Positions 37,502 through 47,489 are shown, counted from the stretch's first letter. The stretch is DNA of 64,000 nucleotides from JAXMBN01 sp046349875 (GCA_046349875.1 JAXMBN010000008.1:62001-126000); one strand, 5' to 3'. A program made the numbers and translations. Notes: generated by a model not told the origin, from the letters alone.

Positions 37502-38932
37502 TTAGTAAGAGACCTTCTTCAAGCCAGGAATCGCTTCCTTTAGTTTCTCCACCGCCTTCTTGCCAACGGTCGTATTGTCGAAACGAACCTCTTTGAGATT
37601 CTTGAGTCCTTCGAGTGGCGGCAAGGCATCGTCGCTGACACCCGTCTTGCCAAGATGCAAGAATTCCAAGTTGGTCAACTTGGCAATCGATCCCATTCCA
37701 GCATCGGTGATATCCCAAATATCATCGAGATTCAAACGCTTGAGCGGAAGTTTTTCAATTTCCTTGAGCCCATCATCGGTGATCTTCGTTTGCCAAAGAT
37801 TCAAATCTTCCAACTTAGAAAGCTTGGCAATCGATTTGAGAGCTGCATTGGTTACCTTGGTCTCACTCAAATCGAGTGCAACCAAGTCTGGAAAACTATC
37901 GAGTCCGGCGAGCCCCGCATCGGTAATCGCGGAATCGCGAAGCTTCAGCTTTTGAAGCCCCTTGGCTCCAGCCAACGCTTTCACCGCGCCATCGCCAACC
38001 TTGGTGCGGAAGATTTCTAGTTCGCGAAGCTTGGTGAAACCTTGTAGCTGCTCAAAGCCAACATCGGTAACCGCGCAGTCTTGCAAACTAAAAGCGACCA
38101 TGTTGGTCATCCCTTTGAGATGCACCATTCCCGCATCGGAAATCTTGCTTCCCCACAGGCTGAGATTGCGCACGTTCGTCAGCCCTGCCAATGATGCCAA
38201 GCCTTCATCGGTCACCATAGGACAATCGGACAAGTCGAGCAACTCGATGCCTTTGGCATCTTTGAGATAGGAAAGACCTTTATCGCTCGTCTTGGAGCGA
38301 GGAAGGCGAATGCGCTTGATCGACTTCGAGGTTGCAAGACTCTTCAGAGCTTCGTCGGTGATATTGCATCGGTCGAGATTGATATCTTCGAGGCGAGGAT
38401 ATTTAGCGACGAGCTCCATACCCTTGTCCGTAACGGCCGCCTGCTCCAATCGCAGCGTTCGAACATTGGGCAAACTTCCCAAGCTTTCGATAACTGCATC
38501 GGTCACCGATGGACCTGGAAGGCTTAGTGTCGTCAATTGTGGAAGGCCTTTGATCAACCCGACCTGGGCAACCCAACCTTCCCCGCAACCCTTAAAATCA
38601 ACTGCCGTCACAAGCCCCTTGGTATCGGACTTGATGTCGATCCCTGGAATCGCTGCTAACTTCTTTTTGGATTCGTCGTCCTGTTTTGTTTCTACCTTGG
38701 ACTTGGAATCTGTTTTGGGTTTGGCCTTGGCTTGCGCCGCAGGCTTCTTGGTATCGCTCTTCCCAGATGCAGGCTTTTCCGCACTGGCAGGTGCTTCAGC
38801 CAACATCTTTTGTACTTCGGGACTGAATCGTTCTTTCGCTTCTTTGACCGAAGGGCGAGTTGGGCGATCGTTGCAACCACCCAAGACCATGACGCCACAG
38901 GCAACCGTTAGCAAACAAGATTTCTTGATCAT
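37502..38932 (-). CDS. Leucine-rich-repeat lipoprotein
   Basis: An exported lipoprotein of 476 residues. The start at 38932 (MIKKSCLLTVACGVMVLGGC) gives a clean lipoprotein signal; longer starts at 38974 and 39013 run into the upstream ROK gene. After a Lys/Ala/Pro-rich linker (about 20-100) come some 14-15 LRRs of about 24 residues of the RNI/GALA type, with the recurring pattern LxxLxLxxTxITDxGLxxL (for example RNLSLWGSKISDAGMVHLKG, LVALDLSETKVTNAALKSIA). These form a curved solenoid for protein binding; the partner is unknown. It starts 58 bp after the ROK gene and ends 25 bp before recQ, so an operon is likely. Confidence 0.88.
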   Translation of the reverse strand: MIKKSCLLTVACGVMVLGGCNDRPTRPSVKEAKERFSPEVQKMLAEAPASAEKPASGKSDTKKPAAQAKAKPKTDSKSKVETKQDDESKKKLAAIPGIDIKSDTKGLVTAVDFKGCGEGWVAQVGLIKGLPQLTTLSLPGPSVTDAVIESLGSLPNVRTLRLEQAAVTDKGMELVAKYPRLEDINLDRCNITDEALKSLATSKSIKRIRLPRSKTSDKGLSYLKDAKGIELLDLSDCPMVTDEGLASLAGLTNVRNLSLWGSKISDAGMVHLKGMTNMVAFSLQDCAVTDVGFEQLQGFTKLRELEIFRTKVGDGAVKALAGAKGLQKLKLRDSAITDAGLAGLDSFPDLVALDLSETKVTNAALKSIAKLSKLEDLNLWQTKITDDGLKEIEKLPLKRLNLDDIWDITDAGMGSIAKLTNLEFLHLGKTGVSDDALPPLEGLKNLKEVRFDNTTVGKKAVEKLKEAIPGLKKVSY

Positions 38933-38990
38933 CGATGAACCAAATATGTCGAAAGGACTCGAGAACCGTTCCATTATTGTTAGGATCCGT

Positions 38991-40006
38991 CTAGGACTTA
39001 CCATGTGTTTCACAATGCGCTACCCATGCAGCGGCACCTAAACAACCCGCATCATCGCCAAGCTTGGCAACGTCGATTGCATACTGGTCTGCATAGCAAC
39101 TGAGCACATACTTTTTAACTGTCTTTTGTACTTCAGATAAAATCAACTTGGGCATCGCCTCAACCACACCACCGCCCAAAATAAATTTGTCAGGGCAAAG
39201 CAAGTGAATCAAGTTGACGATGGCAATACCGACTTGCTGCGCTGATTTGATGACCACTTTCTCAACCGCCTTATCTCCAAGTTCAATCGCTTGAGCAATC
39301 GACTTGCTACGAATCTTGGCGAGGTCTGTTCCGGCAATCTCCAATAAATGTGGAGCTTCGCCACGAAAAGCCAACTTGGCACACTCGGTAGCAAGGGTCA
39401 AACGACTCGCTTCCGATTCGAGCGTTCCCGTCATATCGATGCCACTCGATCGCGTACCACCACCGATGCGAATGTGACCGACCTCCATACATGTGAGCAA
39501 CTTCCCACGAAGAATGGTTCCATCGTAGACACATCCACCACCGATGCCCGTTCCAGGAAAGATCCCAACCGCGCATCGAGCCCCAGCTGCCGCGCCAAAG
39601 CGATACCGCCATAAACACCAGCATCCACATCATTCAATACTTGAACGGGACAATCGAAACGAGCCGATAGCGTGGGACCCACCGGCGCATTCTTCCAGCC
39701 GAGATTCACGGCGATGCGAACAACCCCTGTCTCCCATTCCACCGGTCCCGGGCATCCTATTCCAATCCCCGCGATGTCCGCGATCGACCCGCCAACTTCT
39801 TCGAGTAATTTCTCGATGATGTCGCCAATTCGTTCCATTCCCGATTTGGCGCCATCAGTCCCTCGGGTCTTTTTGCGGATACGAGCCAATGGTCGAAGGT
39901 CCAAGTCGCAGATGACCCCCTGCATCTTGGTTCCACCCAAATCAAAACCGATCCAATACTTCTTGGCTTCAGGCAATGGAATTTCCCCGTCCGTTGTCTC
40001 TACCAT
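38991..40006 (-). pseudogene. ROK-family sugar kinase (glucokinase-like), one frameshift
   Basis: Phosphorylates a sugar, probably glucose, with ATP. The first frame (start 40006) has the phosphate motif IGFDLGGTKMQGV and GIGCPGPVEWETGVV, then VQVLNDVDAGVYG. There the frame shifts (near 39610). The correct continuation in the other frame is YRFGAAAGARCAVGIFPGTGIGGGCVYDG. Restoring one A (GGCG[A]G) would give the family sequence GVYGEYRFG, so a single lost base explains the break. The second part reads through to 38991 with GHIRIGGG and ILGGGVVEAMP. The usual zinc motif CxCGxxGCxE is replaced by SSGIDMTGTLE, without cysteines, so the usual zinc site is absent. It starts the probable ROK-LRR-recQ transcript. 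Confidence 0.8.
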
Positions 40007-40287
40007 AATTCTCTTCCGTGCACCTCTTGGGTCGGAAACTCGACCGTCGCGCAGCCGATGTAGAACAGAAGTACAGTTTAATTGACTTCTCAAACTTCGC
40101 ACGGGGGGCCGTTCGGTTCCTCAGCCCGGTTTCCCTAAAAACGCCCCCATTCCCAGAGGGTATCCCATGCTCAACTGGGTTGAAATCACTTTTTTCGATG
40201 CCTTGGAGCAATTTCTTTGCGATCGCTTATACTCGATCCAACCTTCGGAATTGCCCCGAATGAATCCTAAAGAGCCAGGAGTTATCC

Positions 40288-41277
40288 ATGACTATGCATC
40301 GTCGATCAGTACTTCAAGGTGTCGCCGGAATGGCGGGAATCCTGAGCGTGGGCTTTGAACCTGCCAAGGCATCTCAATCCCGCGGACCGTTGGTGATCGC
40401 AACCTGGCCCTTTGGGCTCGATGCATGCAAAGAATCGCTAAAAGTTCTCGGTCAAAATGGTAAGTCGGCGATGGATGCGGTCGAAGCAGGCATTCGCATC
40501 ACCGAGGCCGATGTTACTAATCGATGGGTTGGCATTGGCGGTTATCCCAATGCCGACGGTGTTCTGCAACTGGATGCCTGCGTGATGGATGGTCAACGTC
40601 CCCGTCAACGAAGTGGCGCGGTTGCGTGCCTCGAGGGTTACGCGCATCCCATTTCTGTTGCTCGCCTCGTGATGGAAAAGACTCCTCATGCTCTGTTCGT
40701 AGGTCAAGATGCAGCTCGATTTGCAAAACAACACGGATGCGAAACGGCTGTCACTCCTTGCGAAGAAGCCAAGAAGGAATGGATGGAGTGGAAGAAAGAA
40801 CAAGCCAAGAAGCCCGTATCGACTCCAACGTCCCTCAACCCTCAAGGCCACGATACCATCACGTTGCTTGCCCTTTCCGAAGACGGACACATTGCAGGTG
40901 GCTGCTCAACCAGCGGTCTTAAATACAAAATGCCTGGTCGCGTTGGCGATAGTCCCATCGTAGGTGGTGGTCTCTATGTTGACGAAAAAGTCGGTGCCGC
41001 AGGGGCAACGGGTACGGGCGAGAACATCCTGCGATACTGCGGGACATTCCTAGCAGTTGAGTTCATGCGAGCTGGCGATACTCCTGAAATGGCGTGCCGC
41101 AAAGTGATCGCTCGGATCATCGAAGGAGAAGCTCGACCTGCCTCCGAACTCTCCGTAAATTTCATCGCCCTCGATAAGCAAGGTCGCTTCGGCGCCGCAG
41201 GTACCGACGCCGATTTTATTTTGAGCGTCGCGTCCAAAGGCCTTGTCGATCACGTTCAACCTTTCCGAGTCTCTTGA
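40288..41277 (+). CDS. Ntn-type asparaginase / glycosylasparaginase family protein
   Basis: A 329-residue Ntn-hydrolase of the isoaspartyl peptidase/N4-(beta-N-acetylglucosaminyl)-asparaginase family. In this family the precursor cleaves itself before a threonine that becomes the N-terminal nucleophile; here that is most likely the Thr of GHDTITLLAL. Other family features are NAxxAMDAVEAGIRITE-like (KSAMDAVEAG), GAVACLEGYAHPISVAR and GDSPIVGGGLYVDEKVGAAGATGTGE. The N-terminus MTMHRRSVLQGVAGMAGIL looks like a Tat signal (RRS), so it is probably exported folded. AGGAG lies 6 bases before the ATG. The stop overlaps the moeA ATG by one base. Confidence 0.9.
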   Translation: MTMHRRSVLQGVAGMAGILSVGFEPAKASQSRGPLVIATWPFGLDACKESLKVLGQNGKSAMDAVEAGIRITEADVTNRWVGIGGYPNADGVLQLDACVMDGQRPRQRSGAVACLEGYAHPISVARLVMEKTPHALFVGQDAARFAKQHGCETAVTPCEEAKKEWMEWKKEQAKKPVSTPTSLNPQGHDTITLLALSEDGHIAGGCSTSGLKYKMPGRVGDSPIVGGGLYVDEKVGAAGATGTGENILRYCGTFLAVEFMRAGDTPEMACRKVIARIIEGEARPASELSVNFIALDKQGRFGAAGTDADFILSVASKGLVDHVQPFRVS

Positions 41278-42469
41278 TGCACGAGAATCAATTTCAGCTA
41301 GAGCAATCGATTCAAACGATTGCGGCATCGATCGAACCTACTTCGACCGAAGTGATCTCTTGGGACGAAGCGCGAGGAAGAATCCTTGGCGAAGTCATCG
41401 CAGCCGATCGAGATAGCCCAGCCATCGATGTATCCGCTATGGATGGTTACGCTCTTCGGCTTTGCGATTGCAAAGAGGGTCCTATTCCGGTTGCTGGCAC
41501 CATCGCAGCTGGACAAGCTCCTCAATCACTCCAGAAGGCCATGCCATGCAGGTCTTCACAGGAGCTCCTGTCCCTCCTGAAGCCGAATGCGTTTTGCGCC
41601 GCGAAGATACGGAAGAGTCCAAAGCAACCATCCGGATTCGATCGTCGATTCGTACACCGCAATTTGGCGAGAACATTCGTCGCCAAGGTGAGAACTGCAA
41701 AGAAGGAACTCCCATTCTCGAACCAGGAACGATGGCTACGCCTTCGAGCATGGCGGCCCTGGCAACCTTTGGCTATCCCGATCTCGAAGTGCATCGCAAG
41801 GTGCGACTGGTGATCCTCAACACGGGCGATGAAATTCAAAGCATCAGCGATCCAGTCGAACCTTGGCAAATTCGCGATTCCAACGGACCGTGCCTTGAAT
41901 ACTATTTGAAGAGCCTTCCGTTTGTGGATGTGGTATCGAGAATTCGTGTCCGCGATGACCTGCGATCCACCATCACGTTGCTCAAAGCATGGATCCCCGA
42001 GTTTGACGCCATCATTCTGACAGGGGGCGTTTCGATGGGAGATTCGGATCACGTCCCAGAAGCCATCATCAGCGCGGGAGGCAAGATCCTCTTTCACAAG
42101 ATTCCTATCCGACCAGGTAAACCCGTACTGGGAGCCTTGGGGCCGCAGGGTCAATTGATCATGGGCCTACCCGGCAACCCCGTATCGGTCATGGTGACCG
42201 CTCGACGGATCTTGGCTCCCCTGCTCCACAAATTGGCAGGTGCAAGCAACTGGTACATGCCGCCGACGGCTGTGGAACTGATCAACGCCGATACCAAAAC
42301 GCTTCCCTTGGTTTGGTTTCGCTTGGTGCGACTTGTCAGTCCTGGCCGAGCCGAACTTCTTCCGACTCACGGATCCGGTGACATCGCATCGCTCGCGTGT
42401 AGCGATGGCTTCGTTGAAATTCCGCCTGAGTCTTCCGGCCCTGGTCCGTGGCCCTTCTACGGTTGGTGA
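41277..42469 (+). pseudogene. moeA: Molybdopterin molybdenumtransferase MoeA, one frameshift
   Basis: Inserts molybdenum into adenylylated molybdopterin. The start ATG 41277 overlaps the previous stop (TTGATG). The first frame covers the N-terminal domain (ISWDEARGRILGEVIAA, AIDVSAMDGYALR, AGTIAAGQAP). The frame then shifts near 41536, where one missing base would restore SLPEGHAMQVFTGAPVPPEAECV. The second frame continues to 42469 with the family motifs GTMATPSSMAALATFG, LNTGDEI, RDSNG, ILTGGVSMGDSDHV and LPGNPVSVMV. Everything except that one base is conserved, which suggests either a consensus error or very recent loss. Confidence 0.85.
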
Positions 42470-42498
42470 TGCTCGTCCCCACGAAGGGAACGAGCAAT

Positions 42499-45456
42499 TC
42501 AAGCAGCCTTTTGAATGGTGCTTACTTCGGTTCGCGATTCGACAATCTTTCGAGATTGAAAGCGAGCGATCAACCACATACGCGACCACCAACTTCGCTT
42601 GCCATGCGATTCGAATGCTTTGCCAAGAGGTCCCGCCAGAATGGCTGGCAGCATGATCAATTCGGCAACCACACCCGCCACCAAAATCGTTAGCATCAAC
42701 CATCCGAATCTCTGCGTCGGAGTGAAGGTGCTAAAGGCGAATACCGACAATCCAACACCGGAAATCAATGCAGCTTGCAACGTCGGAGTCGCACACCGTT
42801 GGTATGCCACCAGAATGGCGCGGTTGCGGTCACGTAGTTTATCGAGGTCCTCGCGGAACCAAGTCAAGAAGTGAATCGTATCATCCACCGCGACACCTAG
42901 CGCGATGCTTGCGGTCATCATCGATCCAATATCGATAGAGATTCCCATCCATCCCATCGCACCAAAGATGAACAACACGGGCAACACGTTGGGCAACATC
43001 GCGACGGCACCTGCGCGAACACTTCGCGAAACCCACATCATCAATGGAGTGATCGTGACGAAGGACCAGAAGGTGCTTTCCACAAGGCTCTGAAGAAGAG
43101 CTCGCTGAGCTTTATAGACGATGGGCACCACGCCCGTGTAGGTCGCGGTGAGCCAAGGTTGATCGGACTCGGCTTGTGCGGGTACCGAGTGCACGCCATG
43201 AATGTCGATTGCTTTGGGTACGGCCGATCCAATCGTTGCCACTTGCGCATCGGTGAAGTCACCCACCAAGGCCACCGCATCGGTTTGCTCGTTGAGCTGT
43301 TGCATCTTGATGAGCGATACTTGGTCAGGATCCGCTTCGCGGCGGGTGACTTTCAAGCGAGCTTTGACCAACAATTCGGACAACGCATCGACCATCGCCA
43401 CATGCTGTTCCCATCGAGCCTTCTCTTCGGGAGTAGCATCCTCTCGCTCGATTCTTGCAGGCGTTGGAGAATCCCAAAGCAAAATCTTGCGTCCGCTGAA
43501 TTTGCCTTGCGTACCATCGTTGGTCAACTGTCGCAGGATCTCCAAGCGATGTTTGTGAGCTTCCATGATCGGCTCGATCGTTCCCTTCAACTCATGAACG
43601 AATTCGCCGTAATCCACCCCTTGAAAGGCAGCCACTCGCAAACTGATTCGCCACAGTTCGCTGTTATCCTTATCAGCTCGCAAGTAGCCACTGTTTGCAA
43701 ACGACTCGCGATTCTGTTCAAACTGTTTTTCGTAGCCGATGCGTTTGGTGAACGATGTAATATCGCCACCGCGAGGCGGAAGCGATGGTGCAAAAGTCGC
43801 GGCGGAGAGGCTCTTACCAACGATCCCCTGCCCTGACTTTCCAAAGACTTCTTCTATCTTTTCTTGAACCAGCTTGGTCGTTTCCAAACGCTCCAGGAAT
43901 GTCAGCTTGAATAGCTCTTCATTGGTCGAATCCGATGTTCTGGCTCCTGCTGCTTGGCTTTCAGGTGAATAACGAACCACGATCTCCAGAGGAACCAGCA
44001 TGCCCAACTTTTGTTCGATCCATCGATAATCCTGAAGGATGCGAGCCTGACCGTCGAAGAGTTCGAGCAGATCGATCGACGTTCTCGCTTTGTAGAGTCC
44101 GCTTCCAACAACCGAGATAAAGAGGATGCAAGCAAACATCACCAAACCGTGCTGGCGAATGATGCTCAATCCGAGGAAGTGCCAAAATCGATTCATGAAT
44201 GACATGCGTCCGACGTCGAGCAACGTGTGTGCATCGGGTTCATCGTCGGGTCGCTCATTCAGCCATCGCTTGCCAAATCCGCCGATATACAAAGCAGCTG
44301 GCAAAAAGAAGTAGAGAATGCCGAGCATCAACACGACACCCAATGCAGAATAGATTCCGAACTTCCGAATGGGCGTCAATTCACTGGCATACAGACTCAC
44401 CAAGCCCAACGCTGTTGTGGTCGTGCAAAGCATCGCTGGCTTGAACGCATGAATCACCGCTCGTTCCGTGGCACCTTCGATTCCACCTTCTACGACGGCG
44501 TCTTTGAAATAGTTGACCAAGTGCACCGCACCGGATATCGCCAACACATAGACGAGCGATGGCATCGACAATACGATCGCATCGACAGATTCACCCGTGA
44601 AGAAGATGGCCGCTAATGAAACCGCTGCACTGAGCACACCGCACGAAAAGACGACAAAGGTCAAGGCGATACTTCGCAACGACCACCATGCCATCACCAA
44701 GCCAAGAATGCCCGACGCGCCTGCAAGGCGGACCAATGTTCGTTCACCTTCTTCATCGATGGAGATACTATCCACAGGAGGTCCGCCGAAACGAACCGCA
44801 TCGCTATCGATTCCCACTTTGGCCAACTGGCGGCGAACCACCCCTTCCGGAATGTTGGGGCGGAAAATTCGACGCATACCACGCCCGAGTATGTACTTGA
44901 GCTTGGTGGTGGCTCCATCCTTCAATGTGATCAATAAGCAGGTCTGTCTTCCATCCGGTCCAATGAGCGAACCTTTTAGTCGTTCGACCGCATCATCATG
45001 CGTTAATGACTGAGGCGCAGACGTCAGTTGATCGAGCACATCACGGCCCGTCGTCACCGACTTGATATACTGAATCGATTCTTGGGCATCGATGTCATTG
45101 AGTGGTGCGTTTTGACCCAATAGCAACTGCTTGAGTTGCTGAATGCGAGGATCATCGACATCATCCGGATAGACATCGGGATTGCCTGCAATGCGACAAC
45201 CTTCCCAAGTAATCAGAATAAACTGATCGGTTGGAAAGTTATCTCGGAACCATTTGAGTTCCCCTGTCTCTCGAAAGCTGGTCGGTAACCAGTCCTCGAT
45301 TTTGTTGACATTCGTCTGAACAGCCCTGCCGGCACCGTAAAACGAAATGGGAACGAAGAGGATTGTCGAAGCGACAATTAGCCAGCTAAAGCGGGCGTAG
45401 AAGGTTTTTTTCTTGGGAAGATGTTCCACGAAAACCGGCCTAACTGAAAGGATCAA
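42499..45456 (-). CDS. RND superfamily (MMPL-type) transporter
   Basis: A 985-residue export or lipid transport protein of the RND/MMPL superfamily. Membrane layout: one helix at about 24-43, a large periplasmic loop (45-240), a block of five helices (about 245-400), another helix near 440, a second large periplasmic loop (about 465-755), and a final block of helices. The conserved acidic motif of the last block is GVAVDDTIHFLTWFRED (about 865). The start is TTG 45456, or GTG 45429; there is no good Shine-Dalgarno for either. No membrane-fusion or outer-membrane partner gene is adjacent. A second, distant member is at 54704. The substrate is unknown; hopanoid-, lipid- or carotenoid-related cargo is typical for such stand-alone members. 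Confidence 0.88.
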   Translation of the reverse strand: MILSVRPVFVEHLPKKKTFYARFSWLIVASTILFVPISFYGAGRAVQTNVNKIEDWLPTSFRETGELKWFRDNFPTDQFILITWEGCRIAGNPDVYPDDVDDPRIQQLKQLLLGQNAPLNDIDAQESIQYIKSVTTGRDVLDQLTSAPQSLTHDDAVERLKGSLIGPDGRQTCLLITLKDGATTKLKYILGRGMRRIFRPNIPEGVVRRQLAKVGIDSDAVRFGGPPVDSISIDEEGERTLVRLAGASGILGLVMAWWSLRSIALTFVVFSCGVLSAAVSLAAIFFTGESVDAIVLSMPSLVYVLAISGAVHLVNYFKDAVVEGGIEGATERAVIHAFKPAMLCTTTTALGLVSLYASELTPIRKFGIYSALGVVLMLGILYFFLPAALYIGGFGKRWLNERPDDEPDAHTLLDVGRMSFMNRFWHFLGLSIIRQHGLVMFACILFISVVGSGLYKARTSIDLLELFDGQARILQDYRWIEQKLGMLVPLEIVVRYSPESQAAGARTSDSTNEELFKLTFLERLETTKLVQEKIEEVFGKSGQGIVGKSLSAATFAPSLPPRGGDITSFTKRIGYEKQFEQNRESFANSGYLRADKDNSELWRISLRVAAFQGVDYGEFVHELKGTIEPIMEAHKHRLEILRQLTNDGTQGKFSGRKILLWDSPTPARIEREDATPEEKARWEQHVAMVDALSELLVKARLKVTRREADPDQVSLIKMQQLNEQTDAVALVGDFTDAQVATIGSAVPKAIDIHGVHSVPAQAESDQPWLTATYTGVVPIVYKAQRALLQSLVESTFWSFVTITPLMMWVSRSVRAGAVAMLPNVLPVLFIFGAMGWMGISIDIGSMMTASIALGVAVDDTIHFLTWFREDLDKLRDRNRAILVAYQRCATPTLQAALISGVGLSVFAFSTFTPTQRFGWLMLTILVAGVVAELIMLPAILAGPLGKAFESHGKRSWWSRMWLIARFQSRKIVESRTEVSTIQKAA

Positions 45457-45813
45457 TTTAATGCCGGGCGCCGATGGGCCTGCCTAGGGTCCGGAAGCGT
45501 CCCTGCCTCACCTAATACTGCTTCGACAAGAGATGTCATATCTCTTTGGCAAAGACAGCAGTTTGCCACGCTTTTCACTTTTGGCAAATGAAAAGGGGGA
45601 AAAGGCACCCTGGTTGATCGGCTTATACCCGCTTAAACCATGCGTATTTTCTAAACGGATCGACCCCACTTCGCAATGCCAACGGGATCGATCGTCATGA
45701 TCGTACTCGCCTGTATAAACGGAAATTCGCTACATTTCCACCAAATTAACATGCTTGCAGCAAGAACTCCTTAAATCACCCCACTATGCGTGGAGGGCAT
45801 TTGAACATGAGCA
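45457..45813. other. Intergenic region with several small inverted repeats
   Basis: Between the RND gene and the ThuA-like gene, both on the minus strand. It holds short inverted repeats: AGAGAT/ATCTCT (around 45528-45545), GGCAAA/TTTGCC (45548-45553 and 45562-45567) and CTTTTCA/TGAAAAG (45571-45577 and 45589-45595). These could include the terminator of the ThuA-like gene or the promoter of the RND gene. No gene is seen. Confidence 0.4.
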
Positions 45814-46785
45814 TTAGTCAAATTTCCGCTTCGAGACCTTGTCAGGTGTTGGGAAATCCGCAGGAGTAGGTGCAGCTTTGACATCACCCGTTGCTGCCCA
45901 TTCGGCTCCACGTTGAAAAAGTGTAATGAAGCCAACGCATTCCATTGAATAATCCGCGTGCCCCATCGGCGTATGAAAAATGCGTCCTTCCCCATATTGA
46001 ATCGTCATCAACATCGGCTCATGACGATCGGTGCCCCCTTTGGATTTGGATGAGAACGAGGTTGCCAAGAGAGTCATATTTTCCGCAGGACCACGCAACC
46101 GATCGTAGAGCTCATCCTGTGCATGCAACCATTGACGAGGTAATCCGCGAGTGATGGGGTGATTAGGTTCGCGAATAATGACTTCAAATTCATGCTGCGA
46201 TCCGTGGCTTCCGCCCTTCCCTGGACTGGTATCACGAACCATCTTGCCTTCATTATCGAGATACACATAAGGTCCTGACTTTTCGGTTCGATTTCCCCAA
46301 CCACCCAATCCAATCATTCGGTTGTATTGGTCCCATTCGCCGAAAGAATTGTCAGCCGCATGGACAACCACAAAGCCTCCACCTTGCTTCACATAGCGAT
46401 CAAAACTCTCTTGAGTTTGTTGAGGCCATGGCGCTGCACCGAACCCTAAATTGGAAACCACCAAACGATACTTTGAAAAATCAGGCTTGAAGTCGGGATC
46501 GGGCTCTGCCTTATCCAAAGCCTTTCGTTCGACGCCATCATTGAGCGGATACTTGGCCAAAAGATCTTTCCCTTGCCACGTCGTCTTGGTCCGCGCGATA
46601 TCCACGGTGAACAACCCCGTATCCTCCAGATAACGCTTCATCATCATGGTGGTCTTAGGCCAGGCACCATGGTTGTTTTGACCGTCCATGATGAGCGCTT
46701 TCATTTTGTCTTGCGCTGTCCCTACGGAACACCACGTGAGACTCATCACCATGGCCAACATCAACGTTATCAAAGTACATCGCAT
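45814..46785 (-). CDS. Secreted ThuA-domain protein
   Basis: A 323-residue exported protein with a signal peptide (MRCTLITLMLAMVMSLTWCSVGTAQD) and a ThuA-like domain, a glutamine-amidotransferase-like fold often found in planctomycetes beside sugar-degradation genes. Family features are ALIMDGQNNHGAWPKTT, VVSNLGFG, FDRYVKQGGGFVVVHAADNSF and RIFHTPMGHADYS. Start 46785 has a GAGGATCC-like sequence upstream; 46800 is an alternative. The true reaction of most ThuA proteins is not known. It lies about 200 bp from dtd on the same strand. Confidence 0.87.
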   Translation of the reverse strand: MRCTLITLMLAMVMSLTWCSVGTAQDKMKALIMDGQNNHGAWPKTTMMMKRYLEDTGLFTVDIARTKTTWQGKDLLAKYPLNDGVERKALDKAEPDPDFKPDFSKYRLVVSNLGFGAAPWPQQTQESFDRYVKQGGGFVVVHAADNSFGEWDQYNRMIGLGGWGNRTEKSGPYVYLDNEGKMVRDTSPGKGGSHGSQHEFEVIIREPNHPITRGLPRQWLHAQDELYDRLRGPAENMTLLATSFSSKSKGGTDRHEPMLMTIQYGEGRIFHTPMGHADYSMECVGFITLFQRGAEWAATGDVKAAPTPADFPTPDKVSKRKFD

Positions 46786-46979
46786 CGAGAGGATCCTCAT
46801 TAGGTACCAGATCAAGCCTGTTTCTATCGGTATGATCGATCGCGTGGATCGATGGTCGGTTCATGCCAACCAGTGCCGTTAGCGTTCGAGCATAACGTCG
46901 ACCTCTCGGAGATGCAATTTGCCTGCGTGAACAAGGAAAGAGCAGCACCTGCTCCATAAGCTCGGCGAATTCAAATAGT

Positions 46980-47489
46980 TCAGCCTTCGACGATGAGAGT
47001 GACCGGGCCATCATTGCAAAGATAAACCTGCATATCGGCTTGAAAGATCCCCGTTTGCACGGGAACACCCTTCTCCCCCACTTCCCTGCAAAAATGCTCA
47101 TACAGTTCTTTGGCTAAGACAGGTGGGGCTGCTTCCACAAAGCTGGGGCGTCTCCCTTTTCGGCAGTCACCATAGAGCGTGAATTGGCTGACAACCAACA
47201 TTCCCCAACGCGGAATTGCTTCTTCTCGGTGCCCTTCCGCAGGAGCGTGCGAGGCACCCTGGCTCTCCGATTCCGCTTGAATATTGTCCAACAACGAAAG
47301 GTTCATCTTTCCCTCGGCATCCGGAAAAATGCGGAGGTTGACAATCTTCTCTGCGAGGAATCGAACATTCTCCTGAGTATCGGATTGATGGACACCCAAC
47401 AAAACCAAAAGGCCTGCGTCGATCTTACCTACCGTGGTAGAATGAACGTCGACTCGAGCCTGCTGAACACGTTGAATGATGGCCCGCAT
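46980..47489 (-). CDS. dtd: D-aminoacyl-tRNA deacylase
   Basis: Removes D-amino acids mistakenly loaded on tRNA. The signature motifs are SQFTLYGD (the SQxT active-site strand) and NDGPVTLIVE (the GxPVT cis-proline motif). The N-terminus MRAIIQRVQQARVDV is typical. At 169 residues it is longer than the usual 145 or so, because of an insert before the SQFTLYGD strand (QAESESQGASHAPAEGH). It is divergent from pdxA, with only about 40 bp between them, so their promoters share this space. Confidence 0.95.
   Translation of the reverse strand: MRAIIQRVQQARVDVHSTTVGKIDAGLLVLLGVHQSDTQENVRFLAEKIVNLRIFPDAEGKMNLSLLDNIQAESESQGASHAPAEGHREEAIPRWGMLVVSQFTLYGDCRKGRRPSFVEAAPPVLAKELYEHFCREVGEKGVPVQTGIFQADMQVYLCNDGPVTLIVEG

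Noticed and set aside
38292..39041. 249-residue plus-strand frame
   Set aside because: Antisense shadow of the leucine-rich-repeat lipoprotein; Ser/Ala/Pro-rich with no motif.
43159..43836. 225-residue plus-strand frame
   Set aside because: Opposite to the RND transporter, which has clear family motifs; no support for the antisense frame.
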